Positions 29,282 through 35,582 of a stretch of DNA of 35,582 nt are shown in pieces (the first letter of the stretch is position 1; each line of letters begins with the position of its first letter). A program made the translations under genes and the position numbers. The notes under the pieces were generated by a model, which worked only from the letters and a program-made list of their open reading frames with translations, did not search any database and had not been told where the DNA came from. Origin of the DNA: an uncultured Woeseiaceae bacterium (lineage in GTDB: Bacteria > Pseudomonadota > Gammaproteobacteria > Steroidobacterales > Woeseiaceae); NCBI GenBank assembly GCA_947258485.1, contig CAMYIS010000294.1, forward strand, positions 1 to 35,582, given 5' to 3'.

Positions 29282-30859
29282 ATGTATGCATCCCACGGCT
29301 TTTTGCGATCCGACATCGGCGACGTTGACGTGCTTTACCACGACGGTGTGTTTCACCTCTTTCATCTGGTGTTGCCCAACCATGACTTTATCGCTCATGC
29401 CGTAAGCAACGACGGGCTCAGTTGGCGCCGTGTGAAAAACGCGCTGTATGTCGGTGAACCCGGTGCATGGGATGATGACATGCTGTGGACAATGCACGTT
29501 AGCCCAGACCCCTACCAGCCGGGGCGGTGGCGCATGTTTTACACAGGACTCAGCCGTCACGAATATGGGCGGGTACAGCGTGTGGGGCTGGCGACATCGA
29601 CTGACTTGCTGAATTGGAATCGTGTGGATGGTGAAGGATATCCGCTGGAGGTATCGAGTTCGTACTACGAATCAAGTGTCGATGAGGGCCGAAGATGGGT
29701 GAGTTTCCGAGATCCATTTTTTTATCAGGACCCAGAGAGTGGCCGGCGGATGTTGATCGCATCGGCCCGCGTCAACACAGGCCCCTTAGTGCGACGAGGA
29801 TGCGTGTGTGTGGCCGATGAAGTTTCTCCGGGGAATTTTGAGTTTAAGCCCCCATTGCACCAGCCACGGATCTACGATGACGTAGAGGTGCCTAATCTAT
29901 TGCAAATCAATGGCCGGTATTTTCTGTTGGGGTCTATCCGCGAAGATACGAAAGTCCATTACTGGTATGCGGACGAGTTGGATGGGCCTTACCTGAACTT
30001 TTTTGACAACGTCTTGTTACCCAGTGGCAATTATGCGGCGCGTGGCTGTCAGTTCGGCGATCAGTGGCTGCTCTTTAATTTTTTCACAAAACAAGAAAAC
30101 CATTTTGGCAAAGACATCACCAAAAAATTATTGCCTCCGCCGAAGCATCTGGTGACAGACTCGACCGGTCGACTACGGCTAAAGTCATACGGCGGTTTTG
30201 ACGCGCTTGTGCAACATCAATGCACGGTTTCCATCCCCGATAAATTGGAGCGCCTGTTTGATAACCCCTTGGCGTATTCCAAGGGTTCCCAGGAAGAGAT
30301 GCATTTGGGGTGCCCGAGTGGATACGAAGCTTTCTTGCTGCCGAATGATTTTGAAAGTTTCAGACTGCGCGCGCAGATCGGTCTGGAAGGGTCGGGGAAG
30401 TGTGGCATGGTGCTGCGTGTGAACGCTCACGGCGATGGCTATTACTTGTCGTTAGACTTGTTCAAGGGGGTGGCGCAACTGCGGGCGTGGGGGGTGAACG
30501 GGCCAGCCGAGTCAGAGCACGCATTTACTTATGAGCAATTGCAGGCGGGGTATTTCGTCAGTCGTGACGAGGGGCCATGGGACCTGGAAGTGCTGGCGCA
30601 TGGCATGTATCTGGAAGTATCCATCAATGGGTATGTAATATTGAGCCTTGTGGATGATGCCTATGGCGATGGAAAGCTGGGCTTCTATACCGAATCCGCA
30701 CAGATTGTTTTACGCCACATGAGTGTGGAAAAATTATACCCACCCGAGCAGGAAGAGCCGAGCGGACCGATGTACACGTCAATCACGACACAACCGCCGC
30801 CGGACATGGTGCCAACAGACCTGATTGACGGCCAGCCCGAAAAAAAACGCATTGAGTAA
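29282..30859 (+). CDS. GH32/GH68-clan-like glycoside hydrolase (putative sucrose hydrolase)
   Basis: Beta-propeller-style motifs: DVDVLYHDGVFHLFHLV, SFRDPFFYQDPESG (RDP), VEVPNLLQINGRYFLLGS (E-x-PNL). Confidence 0.75.
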   Translation: MYASHGFLRSDIGDVDVLYHDGVFHLFHLVLPNHDFIAHAVSNDGLSWRRVKNALYVGEPGAWDDDMLWTMHVSPDPYQPGRWRMFYTGLSRHEYGRVQRVGLATSTDLLNWNRVDGEGYPLEVSSSYYESSVDEGRRWVSFRDPFFYQDPESGRRMLIASARVNTGPLVRRGCVCVADEVSPGNFEFKPPLHQPRIYDDVEVPNLLQINGRYFLLGSIREDTKVHYWYADELDGPYLNFFDNVLLPSGNYAARGCQFGDQWLLFNFFTKQENHFGKDITKKLLPPPKHLVTDSTGRLRLKSYGGFDALVQHQCTVSIPDKLERLFDNPLAYSKGSQEEMHLGCPSGYEAFLLPNDFESFRLRAQIGLEGSGKCGMVLRVNAHGDGYYLSLDLFKGVAQLRAWGVNGPAESEHAFTYEQLQAGYFVSRDEGPWDLEVLAHGMYLEVSINGYVILSLVDDAYGDGKLGFYTESAQIVLRHMSVEKLYPPEQEEPSGPMYTSITTQPPPDMVPTDLIDGQPEKKRIE

Positions 30860-31619
30860 TTTGGGAAAAATACAACCCAACCAGTGGCTGCTGATCAGTG
30901 ACGTGGACGACACACTGACCGGCGACGCATCTGCCCTGCAGGATTTCGTGCAACAGGTTGCAAAGCGACAGCCTAGACTTTTTGTCGCGCTCAATTCCAG
31001 CCGTCCCGCGGACAGCGTCGATGCGACACTACGCCAGGTTTTTCCTAAGAACTTCACACCTGATGCGATCATTACAGCGATGGGGACGCAGATCAGGGTA
31101 GAAGGCGAGTGTGTGCAGGCGTGGACGGAACAATTCTCAAACTGGCCGCGGGCAGCGATCGTCAATGCCGTATTGTCCTGTGGCCATCGTGCTCATGACG
31201 ATGAATATCAGACGGAACACAAAGCCAGCTTTGCGGTGCCCCGTGGAGAGGCGCAGGCCCAGGTCATCACGGAGCTCGAGCGTTTGGCCCTGCCGTGTCG
31301 CGTGATTGCTTCGGGTCAGGACGATCTGGACATTCTTCCTCCCCGGGGGGGGAAAGACCATGCCACGTTGTTTCTGGCCAAGTTGCTCGGTGTTGACGCC
31401 CAGACGCTTCTGGTGGTGGCGGGTGACTCAGCCAATGACCTGGCGATGTTTCAGGTGGCGCCGCACGCCATCGCTGTGGGCAATGCGCGAACGGAGTTGC
31501 TCCAAGGCATGCCATCTGAATCCAGCTACCACGCCAATGCCCATCATGCCGCAGGTGTTCTGGAAGGCCTGGAACACTTTGGTGTATGGGATTCACCTGG
31601 GATCGGCCAGAGGGAATAA
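30825..31619 (+). CDS. HAD-family sucrose-phosphate phosphatase-like protein; start uncertain (TTG)
   Basis: WLLISDVDDTLTGD (HAD motif I), ALNSSRPADSV, AIITAMGTQI, GGKDHATLFLAKLLG, VVAGDSANDLAMF (motif IV). Confidence 0.85.
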   Translation: MTASPKKNALSNLGKIQPNQWLLISDVDDTLTGDASALQDFVQQVAKRQPRLFVALNSSRPADSVDATLRQVFPKNFTPDAIITAMGTQIRVEGECVQAWTEQFSNWPRAAIVNAVLSCGHRAHDDEYQTEHKASFAVPRGEAQAQVITELERLALPCRVIASGQDDLDILPPRGGKDHATLFLAKLLGVDAQTLLVVAGDSANDLAMFQVAPHAIAVGNARTELLQGMPSESSYHANAHHAAGVLEGLEHFGVWDSPGIGQRE

Positions 31620-31666
31620 ATCAACATGTATACTGTGTCTACTCTCAGTCTGACTCTTTAATCAGA

Positions 31667-32968
31667 ATGCAGCTATCTGTGTCACCGCAGTCCAATGGCT
31701 CGATCCTCATGATTTCCCTGCACGGCTACGTTGCAGGCAGTCCCGAACTCGGAAAACCCGATACGGGGGGGCAGGTTGTTTTTGTGCTGGAACTGGCCAA
31801 ACGGTTCGCCCGGCTGGGCTATAGAGTCGATGTCCTGACCCGACAATTTGAGGGCCAGCCCGCACAAGACAAGATCAATCCCAACCTCCGTGTCTGGCGC
31901 GTGCCGTTCGGCGGGAAGCATTTCATCCGCAAAGAAGACATGCATGATTGGTTTGGTGATTTTGTCACCAATACATTGGCGATCATCCGCAAAAAAGCGC
32001 TGAAGTACGACTTTGTCAATAGTCACTATTGGGACGCGGGCGTGTCGGGCCAAAAAATCGCTGAGGAGTTGCAGATCCCTCACATCCACACGCCGCACTC
32101 GCTGGGCTGGTGGAAGCGACAACGTATGAAAGGCGCGAAAGAGGCCGGTGAAGGCGGGAGCCTGCGCTTTGATGAGCGCATCCAGAAAGAATTTTTGCTT
32201 TTCCGTTCTTGTGATCATGTGATCGCCACCAGTGAACAGCAAGTGGACCTAGTCGAGCGCGAATACCAGCTCCCCAATGATCACATCACCATGATCCCTC
32301 CGGGAATCGACGAAGCCCGGTTTACGCCCGCCCCTCCATTGCAGCTTGAGGCGATCCGCAAGAAGCTTAAGATGCGCGAAACCGATGTTTATGTCGTGGG
32401 TCGAGCTGCGCATAACAAGGGTTATGACCTTATTATTAAGGCTTTGCCCCACCTGAAAAAACTTCAGCCCAAGGCTCGTCTGGTTCTCGCGGCTGGTGCC
32501 AACTCTGCGCAAGACGAGAAACTCATCAGCAAGTGGAAAAAAATTGCGACCGACGCCGGCATCGGGCGGTCGATCAAGTGGCTGGGCTACATTGATGATG
32601 AAGACCTCGCGGACTATTACCGCGCGCCGGGTATTTTCACATTGCCCTCACGCTACGAACCCTTTGGTATGACCGCGGTCGAGGCCATGTCCTGCGGCAC
32701 ACCCACCGTGCTCACCACGCACGGCGGGTTGTTCCAACAAATCGAGTTCGGCAAACACGCGCTTGTGGCAGACCCCAAACGCCCCGCTGAGTTTGCCGCC
32801 ATGCTCAGCATGCCCATGCAATACCCCTGGTTGCGCGAGACACTCACGGTCGAGGGCGCCCGCTTCGCCCGGCGCGCTTTCGGCTGGACCGGCATTGCCC
32901 GCCGAACGCTCCAGGTCTTTGATCAGTTCAAAGGCAAATACCAGCGCAACCGCCGCGATGATGAGTGA
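31667..32968 (+). CDS. Sucrose-phosphate synthase-like GT4 glycosyltransferase
   Basis: ISLHGYVAGSPELGKPDTGGQVVFVLELAKRFARLGYRVDVLTRQF, HTPHSLGWWKRQRM, PSRYEPFGMTAVEAMSCGTPTVLTTHGG. Confidence 0.88.
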   Translation: MQLSVSPQSNGSILMISLHGYVAGSPELGKPDTGGQVVFVLELAKRFARLGYRVDVLTRQFEGQPAQDKINPNLRVWRVPFGGKHFIRKEDMHDWFGDFVTNTLAIIRKKALKYDFVNSHYWDAGVSGQKIAEELQIPHIHTPHSLGWWKRQRMKGAKEAGEGGSLRFDERIQKEFLLFRSCDHVIATSEQQVDLVEREYQLPNDHITMIPPGIDEARFTPAPPLQLEAIRKKLKMRETDVYVVGRAAHNKGYDLIIKALPHLKKLQPKARLVLAAGANSAQDEKLISKWKKIATDAGIGRSIKWLGYIDDEDLADYYRAPGIFTLPSRYEPFGMTAVEAMSCGTPTVLTTHGGLFQQIEFGKHALVADPKRPAEFAAMLSMPMQYPWLRETLTVEGARFARRAFGWTGIARRTLQVFDQFKGKYQRNRRDDE

Positions 32969-33019
32969 CAAACTTCCTGTGACTTTTTTCTTGACCTGTA
33001 AACTTATTTGATCAATGAG

Positions 33020-33928
33020 ATGATCGAATCGAAGCTAATCGTTGTCGGATTGGGCGAAGCTCTATTTGATGTGTTTGCCTCAGGCAAGAAGCTCGGTGGC
33101 GCGCCACTGAATGTCGCGGCGCATGCCCATCAACTGCTTGCCAGCGTTGGTGGGTGTGGTGCGGTCGTGACGCGCGTTGCTCACGACGAACTGGGCGTTG
33201 AATTGATGCAGCAAGTGCGATCCCTGGGACTTGACACTTCATATATCCAACAAAACGCGGACGCTCCGACCGGGCGCGTTGAAGTGCAACAACACGAGGA
33301 TGGCGGCCATACCTTTCACATCGAGAGGCCATCCGCCTGGGATGAAATTGAGTTTACCCGTCAAGCGGAACAGCTGGCTCATCAATGCGATGCCGTCGCT
33401 TTTGGGTCTTTGGCGCAACGATCCACCACGTCAAGATCATCGATCCGTTCATTCCTGGCCGCAGCCCCTCAGGCAATCAAGTTGTTTGATGTCAACCTAC
33501 GATCCTCTCGAGGACACGATTTCTTCGATGGCCCCATACTGATGGACGGGTGTCAGGCGGCCGACCTGGTTAAACTCAACGAGGAAGAACTGGAAACCGT
33601 CTGCCAACTCACCGAAGTGTCGGACCCTGGCGCGTTGCGCACTCGGTTTGACCTGCAAGCGGTCATCCTGACCCGAGGCCCGAAGGGGACCGCTGCGCTC
33701 GCTGCGGATGGATGGATCGAGGGTTCTGAAATCCAGTATCCGCGCATGGACGGTGCGGATACCGTCGGGGCGGGTGATGCGTGCAGCGCTGGCTTGCTGT
33801 CCGCGCTGGTCAGTGGGAAAAACTTAGCGCAAGCACTGGAACTGGCCAACCACATGGGGGCGTATGTTGCAGGACAAATCGGAGCGACGCCCACGCTGCC
33901 GGAATCGTTGCAGGGCTGGCTGGCTTGA
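33020..33928 (+). CDS. PfkB-family carbohydrate kinase, probable fructokinase
   Basis: GLGEALFDVFASGKKLGGAPLNVAAHAHQL; VILTRGPKGTAAL; DTVGAGDACSAGLLSALVSG (PfkB signature 2). Confidence 0.9.
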   Translation: MIESKLIVVGLGEALFDVFASGKKLGGAPLNVAAHAHQLLASVGGCGAVVTRVAHDELGVELMQQVRSLGLDTSYIQQNADAPTGRVEVQQHEDGGHTFHIERPSAWDEIEFTRQAEQLAHQCDAVAFGSLAQRSTTSRSSIRSFLAAAPQAIKLFDVNLRSSRGHDFFDGPILMDGCQAADLVKLNEEELETVCQLTEVSDPGALRTRFDLQAVILTRGPKGTAALAADGWIEGSEIQYPRMDGADTVGAGDACSAGLLSALVSGKNLAQALELANHMGAYVAGQIGATPTLPESLQGWLA

Positions 33929-34204
33929 TGTCCATTAGGCTGCTGGGATTCAACGCACGGCATTTACGTTGGCCAGGCAGCTACACCCGTTTCATAGATC
34001 AATAACGGGAATTGTTACGCTCTTCAACACCCTGAAAAGTGCCCCATAGGGCGTAGCAGCGGAATCCGGTGCCGGCCACAACTTATTTGACTATCTAGCT
34101 TCCGCGGAGGTGTTTTTGCTGATGAACGACTGGTGATTGGCGTAGGGCGGCCCCCTCTCGTCGACACGCGGCGCGACGAATCCCACGAATGTCGCTTTTG
34201 GGTC

Positions 34205-34247
34205 GGCAGCGGGCATTGAAGAATCGCGCCTGGAAGGCGCTCCTACG
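34205..34247 (-). repeat. REP-like element, right (inverted) copy of the 43-bp repeat
   Basis: GGCAGCGGGCATTGAAGAATCGCGCCTGGAAGGCGCTCCTACG; reverse complement matches 29135-29177 at 40/43 positions. Confidence 0.85.
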
Positions 34248-34270
34248 GGAGCATACCAATGTCAGCTTGT

Positions 34271-34370
34271 GGCCGTTCTGAGACGGTCGCCAGGAAGCTG
34301 GGCGAGCGACTGCTAAACGTCGCATAGCCGCCGGTCGAGCGATCTGAGGTAAAATGTCGGCTGCTGACCC
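34271..34370 (+). repeat. Intergenic repeat copy C (long, composite form) with TAAAAT at 34350-34355
   Basis: 5' 21 bp GGCCGTTCTGAGACGGTCGCC identical to copy A; 3' 50 bp 44/50 identical to copy B. Confidence 0.85.
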
Positions 34371-34409
34371 AATGCCGACTATCGCAGTTCAACCTGAAGA
34401 GATAATGTC

Positions 34410-34886
34410 ATGGACTACTTTCAAGGTGTAGTGACAGAGTACCTCGTTGCTGATCGCTCCGCTTTCGTAAATAGCGAGCTATTAATACAGCTCGATCTTG
34501 ACGAACCGAGAAAGGGAAGACACTGGTATTGTGACGCTGCGGCTGTCAGTTTGCGTGAGCAATCACTTTACCTTTGTGAGGTGACATATTCGAAGTCAAT
34601 GTCTGGCCTTGCGAAGCGCCTGCTTGCTTGGGATGCAAATTGGCCAGATGTCCGTAGCGCACTGGTGAGAGATTGCGGAATCCCAGAGAGTTGGACAGTT
34701 CAGCCTTGGGCGTTTATTCCACGAAACTACAGCCAAGTGCTGAAGTTGAAAATTCAGGAACTCGTCGCTGCTGATCGAGGGCAAGACGCTATGCCTTATC
34801 CCCAAATCACCCACTTGGAAGACGTAGTTCCTTGGAACTACGTTACTTGGGATAGAAAAGTCGCGGCGTTAGAGGAAGAGGGCTAG
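34410..34886 (+). CDS. Conserved-looking hypothetical protein
   Basis: Complete 158-aa ORF (MDYFQGVVTEYLVADRSAFVNSELLIQL...HWYCDAAAVSLREQSLYLCEVTYSKSMSGLAKRL...PWNYVTWDRK). Confidence 0.7.
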   Translation: MDYFQGVVTEYLVADRSAFVNSELLIQLDLDEPRKGRHWYCDAAAVSLREQSLYLCEVTYSKSMSGLAKRLLAWDANWPDVRSALVRDCGIPESWTVQPWAFIPRNYSQVLKLKIQELVAADRGQDAMPYPQITHLEDVVPWNYVTWDRKVAALEEEG

Positions 34887-34905
34887 AGTTTCACGGTCCG
34901 CTATT

Positions 34906-34957
34906 GGCCGTACTGAGACGGTCGCCTGGTTCGAGGTATAATTTCCGCCGCTGATCC
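34906..34957 (+). repeat. Intergenic repeat copy D (short form) with TATAAT at 34937-34942
   Basis: GGCCGTACTGAGACGGTCGCCTGGTTCGAGGTATAATTTCCGCCGCTGATCC. Confidence 0.85.
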
Positions 34958-34993
34958 ATTGCAGCCGGTCAAGTGGAAGCCGGAATCCTTCAG

Positions 34994-35401
34994 ATGATCG
35001 ACCAAACCGCACCCTATCTGCTAATTCTCACTGCATACGTTTTTGCAACTGTAGTTTGTTTACTCTTTTTCGTTCGATCTACAGTTCTATCAGACTCGAA
35101 ACTAACTGCTTTCGGTCTCGCCTTACTCTGGTCCGCAATCTGCCTGATTCCTCAGATCGTGTTGCTCGGACTGCCCCACCATTGGAACGCACTGAGCCTG
35201 GCGGGGAAATTGCTCGCACAAATCATGGGCAATTTCATTGTGTTTGCGGCTGCTGGTTGGACGATGTCGTTCGCAAAGGAGCGCGAAGTAAACACACGGC
35301 GTCGCGCAATCGCGGGTTTCTCATTCGGACTACTGGCGATTGTGCCATCAATGATAGCAGTGCTATTTTTGAGCTGTGCGTTTACAAATGACTGCATTTA
35401 G
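34994..35401 (+). CDS. Membrane protein of unknown function
   Basis: ORF with four hydrophobic segments (YLLILTAYVFATVVCLLFFV..., AFGLALLWSAICLIPQIVLLG..., IMGNFIVFAAAGWTM..., FGLLAIVPSMIAVLFLSCAF). Confidence 0.65.
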   Translation: MIDQTAPYLLILTAYVFATVVCLLFFVRSTVLSDSKLTAFGLALLWSAICLIPQIVLLGLPHHWNALSLAGKLLAQIMGNFIVFAAAGWTMSFAKEREVNTRRRAIAGFSFGLLAIVPSMIAVLFLSCAFTNDCI

Positions 35402-35425
35402 CACGGTTCGCGAGCGGCTCCTTGT

Positions 35426-35524
35426 GGCCGTACTGAGCCGGTGGCCTGAAGAAATTTCGACCGGCGGCTAAGCGCCCGAAAGCCGCCAGTCAGGTCTCTT
35501 GCGTTATAATTTCCGCCACTGACT
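35426..35524 (+). repeat. Intergenic repeat copy E (long, diverged form) with TATAAT at 35505-35510
   Basis: GGCCGTACTGAGCCGGTGGCC ... GCGTTATAATTTCCGCCACTGAC. Confidence 0.75.
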
Positions 35525-35543
35525 GTGACTTCAACCGGTCAAT

Positions 35544-35582
35544 TCAACACCTAAGCTCTTACTATAGAGCGGGAGGTGTTGA
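35544..35582. repeat. Hairpin at window edge
   Basis: TCAACACCT...GCTCT-TACTAT-AGAGC...AGGTGTTGA nested inverted repeat. Confidence 0.6.

Noticed and set aside
34271-35582. Integron attC cassette array in the gene-repeat-gene region
   Set aside because: Repeats lack paired RYYYAAC/GTTRRRY core sites; the edge hairpin has an ATTCAAC and a partial GTTGA but is too short for a typical attC, and no integrase is visible.

Overview
This 35.6-kb window looks like gammaproteobacterial chromosome, judging by gene content and the smg-topA-tsaC-hemF / hemB-aroE neighbourhood. The left ~27 kb is mostly housekeeping: smg (partial), topA, tsaC, hemF, a TonB-C-domain protein, an AhpD-like protein, a secreted S8 protease, tag, an ECF sigma/anti-sigma pair, hemB, aroE, gor, prlC, xthA, an HD-domain protein, a GGCT-like protein, DUF2784, a CPXCG protein, a class II amidotransferase, a DUF4442 protein, a TfoX-N protein, a CNB-CNB-rhodanese fusion, M28 and Zn-ADH genes. 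The right ~8 kb is more accessory: a chlorite-dismutase-family gene, DUF971, a four-gene sucrose module (GH32, SPP, SPS, fructokinase) between inverted REP-like elements, and small genes separated by a dispersed intergenic repeat that contains a TATAAT-like box. The observations I rank highest are: (1) a nine-copy EGSCG-motif precursor resembling HvfA-type RiPP metallophores, downstream of an ECF sigma/anti-sigma pair but with no MNIO (DUF692) maturase in the window; (2) short internal losses in hemF, aroE and xthA, plus a truncated chaB-like start, which form a pattern of either real microdeletions or assembly artefacts; (3) the sucrose module bounded by a 43-bp inverted repeat (40/43 matches); (4) the composite intergenic repeat family. 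Family calls come from recognising motifs by eye, with no database search.
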